Below, piece by piece: positions 45,949 to 57,680 of a stretch of DNA of 64,000 bases. The notes beneath the pieces were generated by a model. The model did no database searches and had not been told where the DNA came from. It saw only the letters and a list, made by a program, of their open reading frames with translations. Each line of letters starts with the position of its first letter. The first letter of the stretch is position 1. Both the position numbers and the translations under genes were made by a program. Where the stretch lies: positions 125,098 through 189,097 of the forward strand of contig SZWC01000039.1 in the NCBI GenBank assembly GCA_023375785.1, read 5' to 3'. Origin of the DNA: Penium margaritaceum (lineage: Eukaryota; Streptophyta; Zygnematophyceae; Desmidiales; Peniaceae).

Positions 45949-47400
45949 TGGTCCGCTGTGCCTTCATGCTTGCTACTATGAGGTAGTCCTAAAACTCTTT
46001 GCTCAGGTACTCTCCGCTACGGTTGCTATGCAACACCTTTGTTTTCTTCCTTGTCTGGTACTCCTCTATTGCCTTGAACTCCTTGAACCAGTCAAAGCAC
46101 TGGTCCTCGGAGTAAAGGAAGTACACAGCAGTATAACGGCTGAAATCATCCATGAAGGTGAGAAAATACCTAGAGCCTCCAAAGCTCTGGGTCTGCATTG
46201 GTCCATATAAATCTATGAGGACCAGCTCCAAGACTACTTTGCGCACTCACCTGATCCAGAGAATGCCTCATGATGCACAACTGCTGCTCAAAATGAGAGA
46301 TTATGGACAAGTCACGCTCCATCTGCTTTGCTTGAAGTTCTTCCAAGGCGTGCCTGCCATATGGTCGTAGCGCGCATTCCAGATTTTGCCATCTATGGCT
46401 TGGACCACTAATGCAAGACTCTTGGTGGAAGATCTTGGTTGCCCCCAGTAGGTGGCACATGTCGCCTTCCTTGTCAGTGATGTAGCCATAGTTGTCAAAG
46501 ACGACTCACACTCCTGTATTGGTGAGAGAGGAGATTGAGACAAGGTTGTAAGGCAACATCAGGTATATAGTGCACGCCATAGGACACACCCACTTGAATG
46601 CCACGCGGGGTCTCTACCTACATCTCCACCATCCCATTCGCCTCTGCATACACCACCCGATCATCACCCAAAGTAATCAGTCAGGGGGAATGGAGAGCAG
46701 CACTATAAACCACTCCTTGTCGTATATCAGACTCTTGGTACATCCAGAGTTGTTGTACCAGTCTAGATCCGCCTTATCCTTCTGCGACATGTCAGACCTC
46801 GCCATGCAGAGGCGATCGCGCACCTCCTTTGCTATGTTCATGTTGCCAAAATGGCGTACGCCAGTCTGGTTCTGCTGCTGCTGTTGTTATTGTTGCTGAC
46901 ATTGCTGTGACTGCTACTGCAGTTACTGTGGAGATTGCTGCCTTTGTTGCTACTACTGCTTCTCTTTCTAGTACCTCTTGAACCTATAGCACTCTTTTGT
47001 GTGCCCCAGTTTGTGGCAATAGTGGCACTTGCCTTTCTTCTTGCCTCTCTACTGCCCAGACTGCTGTTGCTGCTAGTTGTGTGAGCCAATGGTCATGAAA
47101 GCTGCTTCACTACTGCTATTGCTGCTATTGCGCTTTGCTATATTGCGACGCAGTTCTACCTGTACCAGGTCGTGCAGATGAAGTCCAGGTCGATAATCGA
47201 CTGGCACTCCAACGTCTCTGGCACCGTGTCATAGCTCGTTAGGAGTCACCTCAGTAGATACAAGAGGAAGCGTGTATCTCTCACAGTATTGCCAGCCACT
47301 TTCAGCTGCATTGCCAGCTCATTTACCCTGTCCAAGTAAACCTCCATCCCTGCGCCACCCTACACTTTCAACGCCATCATCTTCTCCTCCAGAAGCATGG

Positions 47401-47405
47401 GGAAT
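47401..47405. repeat. Target-site duplication GGAAT, left copy (K1)
   Basis: Perfect match to 53760-53764. Confidence 0.93.
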
Positions 47406-48128
47406 TATTGGAACTAGAGGAGAGAGGGAGCCTTGGGGCAGGGAGCATGTTGGAGTGGAAGGGCATCACTTAACTGAAGAATGGTTGTTGAATCACTCAA
47501 AATGATGGAGTACGGATAGAGCTAGAGCTTGGGCAAGTCAGCCCTCTCAAAAGGCACACCACTTAGCCATGGAGGTTAAGGCTTACACATTAGAGTCCAT
47601 AATCTCACACAAGAGAGGACAACAGCCTAGCCGACCACTCAGAAACGACCTAGAGAGCTATAAAATGCTCTCATGGCACACTTCTAGTAGTCACATAACC
47701 CACAATCCCATGAACAATCGCCATGTGTCCATGGCTAGCACACAAGGATCTCACCTCACCTAAAAAGCAAAGAGAGGTACCTTTTTCCTAGTCAACACAC
47801 TCTGACAAGGTAACCCAAGAATCTAGGACCTTTTTGGATATTTGTCCCATCAGGTCTTGACCCTAGATCTCTTGCCATTTTCTTTTCTTAGGCTAAGGCA
47901 TGGAGCCATTGTCCATGGTCAACCAGATATCCGCGGTTGATGACCCCAAAAACTTCGAAAATTTAGAACTCCTAATCTGACTGTTAGATTGGCCTCAAAC
48001 TTGCACCGTAGATGTTTTGCCTCTTTCCAATACTGAAGTCGGATGGATGATCGAAGCAGGCATTTGGTACGTTCCTGGAACTTGCTCCTGTGGACTTGAA
48101 AGACAACCGAATGACTCCTTTTCCAACA
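47406..48128 (-). repeat. K1 3' LTR (family 1)
   Basis: TATTGGAACTAGAGG to TTTTCCAACA, followed on the right by ATCTCCCATTTTG, the reverse complement of the purine-rich tract. Confidence 0.92.
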
Positions 48129-49640
48129 ATCTCCCATTTTGGCGCAGTCAGAGTGGGCTGAGTGCACATGCCTTCATGCAGAATTACTGGTTCTCGCGGA
48201 TCACTGGTTTGGGATACAAATCAGCAATCTGCTTGCTTGTTGGAGTAAACTCTAGCTTGATAGCACCCTCTTGTACCATGTGCCTAATGAAATGATATGT
48301 GATGTGAATGTGCTTGGTGCGTGCATTGTGCTCAGGATTCTTAGCAAATGCGATAACGCTCTGGTTGTCGACCCGCACAGGAAGTAGAACTGCTACACTC
48401 CTAGAGATCTTTGCCATGAGACGCTGAAGTCAATCTGCTTCCTTCACTCCAAAGCTGAGAGAGACATACTCTGTTTCCATGCTTGAGGTGGCCACGACCA
48501 CCTCTCGTTTGCTGTACGAGCAGATGGCCCCATCATTCATGAGGAACACATGTCCAGAGATGGAGTTACGATCCTCAGGTCTTGAAGCCCAATTTGCGTC
48601 TGTGTAGCCGATGATGATGTTGTCATTGCCGTTGTAGGTGATCCCAATGTTGATGGTTCCAGCAAGGTAGCGGAAGATCCCCTTCACAGCCTTCTGGTGC
48701 TCAGGTCCGGGGTTTGGAATGTGCTAGCTCACACTACTAAAAGCATGTGCGAGGTCCGGCCTGGTTGCAACCATCAAGTACATGAGGCTGCCGACGGCGC
48801 ATTTGTACTTCTGCTGCTCAGCTGCATTTGCTTCTCCATTGAAGCTCACGAGGTACTGCCGTGTCTCCAGCGGCGTACCGATGGGTTTTGTCTTTGCCAT
48901 GCCGAACCGCTGCAAGACATCCTTGATGTAGCCGCTCTGCTGCAGCGAGAGAGATCGTGATTTGCGGTCACGCGTGATCTCGATAGTGAGGAAGTATGAT
49001 GCCTCCTCAAGATCAGACATCTGGAAGCGCTCTTGCATTGCCTCCTTGAACTCCTGCAATGCAGACATGATGTTGGAAAGAAGGAGCATGTCATCCACAT
49101 ACCCGATGATAATGAGCACCTCATGAATATGCTGCCAGCGATAGAAATTGTAGTCACACTCACTATGCTCAAACCCCATGATTGCAACGCCGCATCCAAC
49201 TTCTGGTTCCAAGTACGCGACGCTTGCTTGAGGCCGTACAGCAAATTGAGCAGCTTGCAAACCAGGTGCTCTTGGCCATCCATGACGAAACCCTCCGGCT
49301 GCTCCATGTAAATCTACTCCTACAGGTCACCATTCAGGAACGCCATCCTGACATCCATGTAGTGGAACTCAAAGTCCTCTGCTGCTGCATAGGAAAGAAG
49401 CGTACGCACAGAGGCAACCTTTGCAACAGGAGCAAAGGTTTTCGTGTAGTCGATGCCTTCTTGCTGCAAGTAGTCCTTGGCGGCCAGCCTCGCTTTGTAC
49501 TTTTCCACATTGCCATCTGCTCCTTGCTTCTTCTTGAATACCCACTTGTATTTGATCACTTTACGTCCAGGTGGGCGCTCAGTCAGCTCCCACGTACCAT
49601 TGTTAAGCTGCGATTGTATCTTCTGCTTGGACCCAATCTG
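48129..49640 (-). pseudogene. K1 reverse transcriptase and RNase H
   Basis: On the minus strand: KYKWVFKKKQGADGNVEKYKARL near 49485-49555, EFHYMDVRMAFLNGDL near 49320-49370, YVDDMLLLSN near 49075-49105, and RNase H with YTDANWASRPEDRNSISGHVFLM near 48540-48610 and RTKHIHITYHFIRHMVQEG near 48270-48325. Several lesions. Confidence 0.9.
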
Positions 49641-51420
49641 CTACATCTAGTACAGCCATGGCCTCCTTGTAAGACGACGGCTCATCAGAGTCTGCTACAA
49701 CTGCGACGTTCATCTGGTCTGGTTTATTGGAGTATCCAGAAATGCCCGCACTTACCAGGCTTGTAGCGCACCCTAAGAGGGTACCTCCGACCTGGTACTC
49801 AAGCGTTTGCAGGCGGCTGACGCGGTACTGGCGGCACAACTGCTCTTGTTGATGGTGGTGCATCTTCTTCCTCTGTTTCTACCGATGAGGTTGTTGTATC
49901 TGCTGCATCAGACATGGGAGAGTAGACTTGTTCTCCTACTGTCACAGTGGAAGAAGGATAAGGAGAGACTTGGTCACGAAGGATATCTGCTCCCAGTGTC
50001 TCGTCAGCTGCTGCTTCTGCTCCCTCCTCACAGACAATGGTTGTGCCGTTGACCTTGCTCTCGTTGAAGACGACATCCTTGGAGATGATGACGTGGCCTG
50101 TATCCCTCTCGTAGAGGCAATACGCCTTGTTTACCACGTCGTAGCCAATCATCAATATCTGTGCACTCTTCGCGTCCCACTTTAGCTGCTTCTCTTTTGG
50201 CACGTGCATGTCCGCCAAGCCGCGAAATGCGCGAAGATGACCCACGCTCGGCTTCTTACTGAAGCACGTCTCGTACGGCGTCATCTGCTCCAGGGCCTTT
50301 ATTGGACTGCGGTTATTAATGTACACCGCAGTCATCACTGCTTCGGCCCAAAAGTAGTACGTGAGCCGAGCCGCATGCAGCATGGAGCGCGTCGACACAA
50401 CGATGGTACGACTGGCGTGTTCTGCTACGCCATTCTGCTGCGGCAAGTATGGCGCGGTGCGCTGCTCCTTGATGCCCGTTGCTACGATGTAGTCCAGAAA
50501 CTCCTTGATCAGGTACTCTCCACCGCGGTCGGTGTGCACTGTCTTGATTGTCTTACCAGTCTGGTGCTCCACCATGGCCTTGAACTCCTTGAACGTGTGA
50601 AAGCACTGGTCCTTCGAGGAAAGGAACTACACAGCAGTGTAACGGCTGAAATCATCAATGAAGGTAAGAAAATACCTAGAGGCTCCAAAGCTCTTGGTCT
50701 GCATCGGGCCACACAAGTTTGAATCCACCAGCTCCAGCACGTCCTTCACTCACTCTCCTGCTCTAGAGAACGCCTCGTGATACTGCTTCTCCTCCAAACA
50801 GCCGATGCACAACAGCTGCTCAAAGTTTGAGATGGTGGGCAAGTCACGCACCATCTGCTTTGTTTGAAGTTGCTATAAGGCGGGCATGCCGATGTGGCCA
50901 TAGCGCGCATGCCAGATTTTGCCATCTGTGGCCTGCACCACTGTTGCAGAGCTCTACTCGCGCGGGATCTTGGTCGCTCCCAGCTGGCGGTACATATCGC
51001 CTTCTTTTACTGACCTAGCCAACTCCTCTCCTGTTACCTGGTTAAGGATGTAGCCAAAGTCATCGTCAAAGACAATACGCAGTCCTGTGTTGGTGAGAGA
51101 GGACACTAAGAGAAGGTTGAATGCAACATTAGGTACATGTCACTCTGCACTTGGCCACGGTCTAGAGTAAATGGCGGCGACAGGCAAACCGCCATGGAAT
51201 ACTCCCACTTCAATGCCACACGAGGACTCCAACCACATCTCCACAATCCCAATTCCCTCAGCTTACACCAACCGATCATCACCCAAAACAATCAGACGGG
51301 GGGAATGGAGAGCAGTTGCGTAAACCATTCCTTGTGGTGCATGAGGCTCCTGGTACACCCAGAGTCTTTATACTAGGCCAGATCCGCCTTCTCCTTCTGC
51401 CACATGTTAGACTTCGCCAT
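49641..51420 (-). pseudogene. K1 protease and integrase
   Basis: On the minus strand: the protease remnant near 51295-51400, the pre-integrase block near 50880-50940, TDRGGEYLIKEFLDYIVATGIK near 50480-50550, [26 protein letters not shown] near 50365-50440, GKSVGHLRAFRGLADMHVPKEK-type blocks near 50185-50255, and YERDTGHVIISKDVVFNESKV near 50055-50125. A short unrelated-looking stretch lies near 51140-51190. Confidence 0.87.
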
Positions 51421-51539
51421 GAAGAGGCGGTCGCGCACCTCCTTGGCGACGTTCATGTTGCCCAAATGCAGACGTCGGTCCCGTTCTATTGCTGCTGCTG
51501 TTGCTGCTCCTGCTGACGTTGCTGTGACTGCTGCTGCTG

Positions 51540-52416
51540 TTACTGTGGAGATTACTACTTTTGCTGTTGTTGCTGCTGCTCCTTCTGGTCCCTCTTGAAC
51601 TTGAAGTTCTCTTTCTTGTAGTGCTCCTCTTTTTGCCAATAGTGGCACTTGCCCTTCTTCTTGCCTCTTTGCTGCCCAATCTGCTACTGCTACTAGTTGC
51701 GTGAGCGCATGGCCATGAAAGCTGCTTCTTAGTTGCTACTGTCGCCATTGTGCTTTGCAGCATTGCGACACTGTTCTACCTGTCCCAAGTGCGTGTAGAT
51801 GAAGACGATGTCGATGGCACTCCAATGTCTCTCACACTGTGTCATAGCTTGTTGGGAATCCCCTCAGCAAGAGGAGGATGAAGTGCGTGTCTTCCACAGG
51901 GTTGCCGGCTGCTTTTAACTGCTTCGTCAGCTCCTTTGCCCTGTCCAAGTACGTCTCCATCCCTTCACCACCCTGCAATTTCAACGCCATCATCTTCTCC
52001 TCCAAAAACATGAGGAATGCAGGATCCTTGCTCTCATACTTCTTGTAGAAGGTGTCCCACCCCTCTTTTGCAGTAGCCTTGTCACTCACGTACTGAAGAT
52101 GCGGGATGGAGATGGTATTGACAAGCAGCGTGTTAGCCTGCCTGTCCTTCTTCTTCCACTCCTCATATGTCGCCGCATCAGTTGTAGATGAACTTGCATT
52201 TGCTGAACCTTTCTATGGCGTCTTCCCCGCTACCACGTCCGCTGCGGTGATGCCTTTTGCCTAAGGAGGCGAAGCGCACTTCTCGCTGCTCACCACCTCC
52301 CACAATCCCCTCTCCTCCAAAAGGAGGCGGATACAGATCTTCCAAAATGTGAAGTTGGCGCATACTTCTAGCCTCTTCAAGGACTAGACTGCTGTTACGA
52401 CGCTTGTTGGTGCCAT
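51540..52416 (-). pseudogene. K1 gag
   Basis: Start at 52416 on the minus strand; AKEGWDTFYKKYESKDPAFLMFLEEKMMAL near 51990-52080 and RAKELTKQLKAAGNPVED near 51885-51945; zinc-knuckle region near 51590-51660; then the glutamine-rich tract (CTG-rich on the plus strand) near 51480-51590. Decayed. Confidence 0.86.
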
Positions 52417-53023
52417 TTTCAGCCTTGGTGATGCTCAGCACTGCCCTTGAGTTGCGGTTCTATCCCTGCTTTTGCTGCTGCTTTAGCCAGAAATCTGTCT
52501 GGTACAAAATGGATTGTAGAGGCCAGCACACTGGGAATTCAGCTGAAAACCTTTCAGATCGATCCATAAAACAGGGTCATCAAATGGAGATGTACATTTC
52601 AAAAAACAGGGTATACTTCTGCTCCTACTCGAGCTCACACCAGCCAGCTTGTAAATGGCGTTTCTCCCAAACGTATTGATGGAATGCAATTATTTTTGCA
52701 CGAATAGAAAGCTAAGGAAAAATGCTTCAATTCATATGTATAACGTTTTAAATTGGACAAAGAAACAAGAGAGGTATGGTCATCACAAGGCGACAGTCTT
52801 ACTCAGAGAGAAGAGTGTAGCCCTCGCAAACCTCGTTTTGAGCATTTCTCTCAATGCGACAGTTGGATCTTCGTGATCTTTGGCTCGTTGGAAAGCTTGT
52901 CTATTGAAGTTGAAGATCTAATGGTAAAGCATCAAATTTGGTGAAGGTTTCTTCCCAATCCGTCACTCTCAGAGTGATGGCTTGTACTGGCTGAAACTGG
53001 CAGAGCTTGGCTCTGATACCAAG
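52417..53023 (-). other. K1 leader and primer-binding site
   Basis: Non-coding leader shared with the other family-1 copies; GCTCTGATACC at about 53010-53020 is the reverse complement of the PBS. Confidence 0.88.
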
Positions 53024-53759
53024 TGTTGGAACTGGAGGAGAGAGGGAGCCTTGGAGCAGGAAGCATGTGGGAGTGGAAGGGCATCACTTTGTGCTGAAGT
53101 ATAGTTATTGACTCACTCAAAATGATGGATTACATATAGAGCTAGAGTATGGGTAAGTCAGTCCTCTCACAAGCCACACCACTTAGCCATGGAGGCTAAG
53201 ACTCATACACTAGAGTCCATAATCTCACACAACGGAGAAAATCAGCCTAGCAATCAGGCTCACCACTCACACAAGACCTAAAGAGCTAGAAAATGCTCTC
53301 ATGGCACACTCCTAGTGGTCACATAATCCAAAATCCCATGGAGAATCCCCATGTGTCCATGGCTAGCACACAAGGATCTCATCTCACCTAAAAAGTAAGG
53401 AGAGGTACCTTTTTCCTAGTCAGCACTCCGTCAAGACAACCGAAGAATCTAGGACCTTTTTGATTATTTCTCCCATCTAGTCTTGACCCTGGATCTCTTG
53501 CCTTTTGTTTTCTTAGGCTAAGGCATGGAGGCATCGCCCATGGTCACCCAGATATCGGCGGTCGATGACCCTGATAACTTCGAAAATTCATATCTCCTAA
53601 TCCGATTGTTAGATCGGCCTCAAACTTAGACCGTAGACATTTTGTCACCTGATCTTTCCAACGAAAAAGTCAGATTGATAATCGCAGTAGGCATCTGGTA
53701 CTTTCCTGGAACTTACTCCTATGGACCTGAAACTGAGCCAGATGACTCTTTTTCCAACA
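53024..53759 (-). repeat. K1 5' LTR (family 1)
   Basis: TGTTGGAACTGGAGG to TTTTTCCAACA, 736 bp. Confidence 0.93.
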
Positions 53760-53764
53760 GGAAT
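53760..53764. repeat. Target-site duplication GGAAT, right copy (K1)
   Basis: Pairs with 47401-47405. Confidence 0.93.
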
Positions 53765-54139
53765 GTAGGATCCTTACTCTCATACTTCTTGTACAACGTG
53801 TCCTAGCCCTCTTTTGTAGTGGCCCTGTTAGTCACATAGTGAAGATGTTGACAAACAGCCGGTAGGCCTGTCCGTTTTCTTCCACTCATAGGCCGCCGCT
53901 GCATTCAAAGATGAATTTGCATCAACTGCACTTTTCTTTTGTGTCTTCCTCGCCACCACCTCTCTTACGGTGATGGGTTTTGCCTGTGGAAAAAGAGCGC
54001 GCTCATCGCCACTGACTACCTCAGACAAGCCCCTCTCCTCCCAAAGAAGGCGGATACGGATCTTCCAAAACGTAAAGTTGGCGCATCGTTCCAGCCTCTC
54101 CAAGGACTAGGCTACTGTTATCATGCTTCAAGCTGCCAT
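53760..54139 (-). pseudogene. I1 gag, N-terminal part
   Basis: On the minus strand from the start codon at 54139-54137 (family MAAAG start region): MERLERCANFTFWKIRIRLLWEERGLSEVVSGDE near 54000-54105. It reads towards the K1 junction. Decayed. Confidence 0.84.
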
Positions 54140-54337
54140 TTTTAGCTTTGGTGATGCTCAGCGTAGCCCTTGAGCTGCGGCAATAACCATGCTTGTGTTG
54201 CTTCTTCTGCCAGAAATCTATCTGACAAAAAAAAAGACTCCAGAGGCTAGTGGACTGGGAATTCAGAAAACTTGAGACCACTACCATCAAACAAGATCAT
54301 CAATAGGGGATTTTTAGAGATATGCCCTTTTGAAAAC

Positions 54338-54344
54338 TGGGTAT
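54338..54344. repeat. Direct repeat TGGGTAT, left copy (insert T)
   Basis: Repeated at 54911-54917. Other family-1 leaders have the string once (AGGGTATGCTTCTGC), so this is a probable target-site duplication. Its true length is ambiguous (3 to 7 bp) because GGG/CCC could belong to the inverted repeats. Confidence 0.75.
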
Positions 54345-54910
54345 CCCAGTAATCATTGATTTCGATTTTGATATGGTTTTTACTCATAAAAATTTATCGA
54401 AAATAAATTTTCTACGATTTTAAACGTACCAGCTAAACAAATCCAGGTACTATTTGTCCAATTCAGGATACCACTACCATTTTGTGCTTCTTTCTATTCC
54501 TACATTCATCTACATTTCTGTCTTGTTCGTGTGGTCTAAGTTTTTTGCAAGAAGGAATTCCTAGGCCGACTTTGAGTCCAGTCCAACAACATGCAGAAGG
54601 TCTCACCGTTGGACATCCACACTAACATGACCATGATTGGCTGTTTTGGCCAACGGAAAAGATGACTTGCGGCACCACATGGCAGATATGTGCTAACGAC
54701 AAACGGGTCACCGTTTGAATTTTTTGTTCAAAAGCACAAACCACATAAAACAATTGAAATGAAATAACTCAGATAACCCGTTCATCAGAATTAATGTACT
54801 AGTCCTCTTTTTTTGACATAATTGAACGTACATTCCAAATAATTCCAAAGTGCACTAAAACTTGTCAAAAATGTTATGGTTGAACCTAGTCGTCAAAATC
54901 AATGATCACT
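54345..54910. mobile_element. T: ~566-bp AT-rich insert with terminal inverted repeats, probable non-autonomous DNA transposon
   Basis: The left end CCAGTAATCATTGATTTCGA and the reverse complement of the right end CAAGTGATCATTGATTTTGA match at 16 of 20 positions, and the similarity continues more weakly inward. A direct repeat (TGGGTAT) brackets it. Base composition and sequence are unlike anything else in the window, and it encodes no ORF of note, so it cannot supply its own transposase. A MITE-like element is the best explanation. The superfamily is unclear: 3-bp TAT would suit one class, 7-8 bp (C/T)TGGGTAT would be nearer hAT. Confidence 0.7.
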
Positions 54911-54917
54911 TGGGTAT
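54911..54917. repeat. Direct repeat TGGGTAT, right copy (insert T)
   Basis: Pairs with 54338-54344. Confidence 0.75.
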
Positions 54918-55304
54918 GTTGCTGCTACAGCTTATAAGCAGCGTTGCTCCCAAATGTAAAAATGGAATGCAAATTTATTTACATCAATGGAAAGCTAAGA
55001 GTTATGGTCATGACTCGCATGTGTTGCTTTTTAAAAGTGACAGAAAGAAGAGACTTATGGTCATGACAAGGTGACACTCTTTCTCAGAGAGAAGAGTGTA
55101 TCCCTGGCTGAATTTGTTTTGGGCAGAACTCCCCATCTTACTGTTAAATCTTCATGTTGTTTTCCTTGTTAGAAAGCTTTTCTCTTGAACTTGAAGTTCC
55201 TATGGTCGATCCTCAAATTTGGATAAGGTTTCACCTTAACCGATCACTCTCAAAGTGACGGCCTATACTTGCTGATAGTGGCAAAACTTGGCTGTGATAC
55301 AAAG

Positions 55305-55412
55305 TGTTGGAACTCGAGGAGAGAGGGAGCCTTGAACAGTAAACATGTGGGTCTGGAAGGGTATCACTTGTGTTCAAGAATGGATATTGAATCAGTCAGA
55401 ATGATGAACTAT
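55305..55412 (-). repeat. I1 5' LTR, first piece
   Basis: TGTTGGAACTCGAGG to GATGAACTAT. The LTR continues after L1 at 62346 with ACTACATATAGAGC; other LTRs read GATGGAGTACATATAGAGC without interruption. Confidence 0.88.
55408..55412. repeat. Target-site duplication ACTAT, left copy (L1)
   Basis: Four of five bases match ACTAC at 62346-62350. Confidence 0.82.
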
Positions 55413-56150
55413 TGTTGGATCTTGAGGAGAGAGGGAGCCTTGGAGCAGCGAGCATGTGGGACTGGAAGGGAATGACTTGTGCTGAAGAATGGTTGTGTAA
55501 TCACTCAAAATGATGGAGTACATAAGGAGCTAGAGCTTGGGCAAGTAAGCCCTCTCATAAGCCACACCACTTAGCTATCGAGGCTAAGGCTCACACACTA
55601 GAGTCCACAATCTCACACAAGGGAGGAAATCAGCTTAACAATCAGGCTCACTAGTCACACACGACCTAGAGAGCTAGAGAATGCTCTCAAGGCGCACTCC
55701 TAGTGGTCACATCACCCACAAATCCATGAAGAATCGCCATGTGTCCATGGCTAGCACACAAGGATCTCAGCTCACCTGAAAAGCAAGGCGATGTACTTTT
55801 ATCCTAGTCAGCACACTCTAACAAGGCAATCCTAAGACCAAGGACCTTTTTTGATATTTCTCCCATCACGTCTCAACCCTAGACCTCTTGCCTTTTTCTT
55901 TTCTCAGGCTAAGGCATAGAGCCATCATCCATGGCCACCTAGACATCGGCTACTCATGACCCCTGAAACTTAAACAATTCACATCTTCCAGCCCGGCAGT
56001 TGGATTGGCCTCAAACTTGGACCATAGATACCTTGCCACCTCATCTTTCCAATGGTGAAGACAAATCAACAATCTGAGCACACATCTGGAAGTTTCCTGG
56101 AACTTGCTCCTGTGGACCTGAAATTGAGCCATATGACTCCTTTCCCAACA
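55413..56150 (-). repeat. L1 3' LTR (family 1)
   Basis: TGTTGGATCTTGAGG to CTTTCCCAACA, 738 bp, followed by ATCTCCCACTTTG (reverse complement of the purine tract). Confidence 0.93.
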
Positions 56151-57680
56151 ATCTCCCACTTTGCCGTAGTCAGAGTAGGGAGAGTCCACATGCCTTCATG
56201 CAGAACTATTGCTTCTCACGGTTCATTGGCTTGGTACAGAAATCAGCGACAATCTTGCTGGTTGGAGTAAACTCCAGCTTGATAGCACCTCTTGCACCAT
56301 GTGCCTAATGAAGAGATATGTGATATCAGTATGCTTGGTGCATGCATGGTGGTCAGAATTCTTGGCAAGTGCGATTGCACTGTGGTTGTGGACGCGCACA
56401 GGAACTGGAATTGCTACACTCCCACTCATCTCCGCCATGAACGCTGAAGCCAAACTACTTCCTTGGCTCCAAAGGTGAGAGAGACATACTCAGCTTCTGT
56501 GCTCCAGGTGTCCACGATCACCTGCCGCTTGCTGTACCAGCTGATGGCACCTCCATTCATGAGAAACACATGTCGAGAGATAGAAATCCGGGTGTCAGGA
56601 TTTGAAGTCCAATCTGCATACATGTAGTCGATGATGCTTTTCTCGTGGCCGTTATAGGTAATACGTTGATGGTTCCAGTAAGGTAGCGATACATTCGCTT
56701 CAGTGCCTTCTGGTGCTCCGGTCCGAGACTAGCCATTTACTGGCTCACGGTGCTCACAGCCTGTGCAAGGTCTGGCCTGGTTGCCGCCATCAGGTACATG
56801 AGACTACCGACGGCGCTCTAGTACTTCTGTCGCTCAGGTGCATCTACTTCTCCACTGAAGCTCACAAGGTACTGCCGCGTCTCCAGCGGCCTCCCGGTGG
56901 GTTTGGCCTCTACCATGACGAACCGCTGCAGGCTATCCTTGATGTAGCGACTCTGCTATAGTGAGAGAGAGATCGTGATTTGCAGTCACTCGTGAAATGG
57001 ATGCCGAGGAAGTATGACGCCTCCTCGAGATCAGACATTTGGAAGCACTTTTGCATGGCCTCCTTGAACTCCTGTAGTACAGACATGCTGTTGGAAAGGA
57101 GGAGCATGTCATGGACATAAACAATGATGATGAGGATCTCATGGTCATGCTGCCAGCGATACACGCTGTAGTCACACTCGCTACGCTCAAAGCCGATGCA
57201 CTGCAACGCCGCATCCAACTTCTGGTTCCAAGCACGTGACGCTTGCTTGAGGCTGTAGAACGACTTCTGTAGCTTATAAACCAGGTGCTCTTGGCCATCC
57301 ATGACGAAGACCTCCAACTGCTCCATGTAGATCTCCTCCTCCAAGAAACCATTCAAGAATGCGGTCTTGACATCCATGTGGTGAAGTTCGAAGGCCTCAG
57401 CTGCTGCATAAGAGAGGAGCGTGCGCACAAAGGCAAACTTTGCAACAGGGGCACACGTTTCTGTGTAGTCGATGCCCTCCTACTGTGAGTAGCCCTTGGC
57501 GACCAGCCTTGCCTTGTACTTTTCCAGGTTACCATCTGCTCCTCGCTTCTTCTTGAACACCCACTTGCACTTGATCAGCTTGCGTCCAAGTGGACGCTCA
57601 GTCAGCTTTCACGTGTCGTTGTCCAGCTGCGATTGTATCTCCTATTGCATCCGGTGTAGCCATGACCTTCTTGTATGACG
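56151..57680 (-). pseudogene. L1 reverse transcriptase and RNase H
   Basis: On the minus strand: KYKARL-type RT N-terminal blocks near 57490-57560, HHMDVKTAFLNGFLEEEIYMEQ near 57320-57385, KQASRAWNQKLDAALQCIGFERSECDYSVYRW near 57150-57250, a YVHD/YVDD-position box near 57105-57125, and RNase H near 56200-56620 (SRHVFLMNGGAISWYSKRQV). Several lesions. Confidence 0.88.

Larger units (their letters stand above)
45944..47405 (-). pseudogene. I1 integrase (rest), protease and gag C-terminal part
   Basis: On the minus strand: [36 protein letters not shown] near 46075-46190, the pre-integrase region near 46290-46400, protease remnants near 46590-46800, a glutamine-rich tract near 46870-46960, the zinc-knuckle region near 46985-47040, and gag to 47405, where K1 interrupts. 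Heavily decayed. Confidence 0.83.
47406..53759 (-). mobile_element. K1: complete-length family-1 Ty1/copia element on the minus strand
   Basis: 3' LTR 47406-48128, RNase H, RT, integrase, protease, gag, leader, PBS, and 5' LTR 53024-53759, inside the gag of I1 with a perfect GGAAT TSD. The two LTRs have diverged clearly, so K1 is older than its good structural preservation suggests. Broken by several lesions. Confidence 0.93.
54140..55304 (-). other. I1 leader, interrupted by insert T
   Basis: Non-coding leader of I1. It matches other family-1 leaders from 54140 to 54344 (…GAAAACTGGGTAT) and again from 54918 to 55304, with a diverged PBS (GGCTGTGATAC) near 55290. The middle, 54345-54917, has no counterpart in any other copy. 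Confidence 0.83.

Noticed and set aside
46570-46899. Plus-strand ORF ending in a cysteine run
   Set aside because: It is an antisense reading of the I1 glutamine-rich tract and protease region, in another frame.
54345-54910. Insert T as a SINE
   Set aside because: No A-tail and no A/B box promoter pattern was recognised, while the ends form inverted repeats.
55305-55520. Two LTR starts 108 bp apart read as a tandem LTR array
   Set aside because: The first belongs to I1 and resumes after L1 at 62346; the second is the L1 3' LTR, with a 4/5 TSD.
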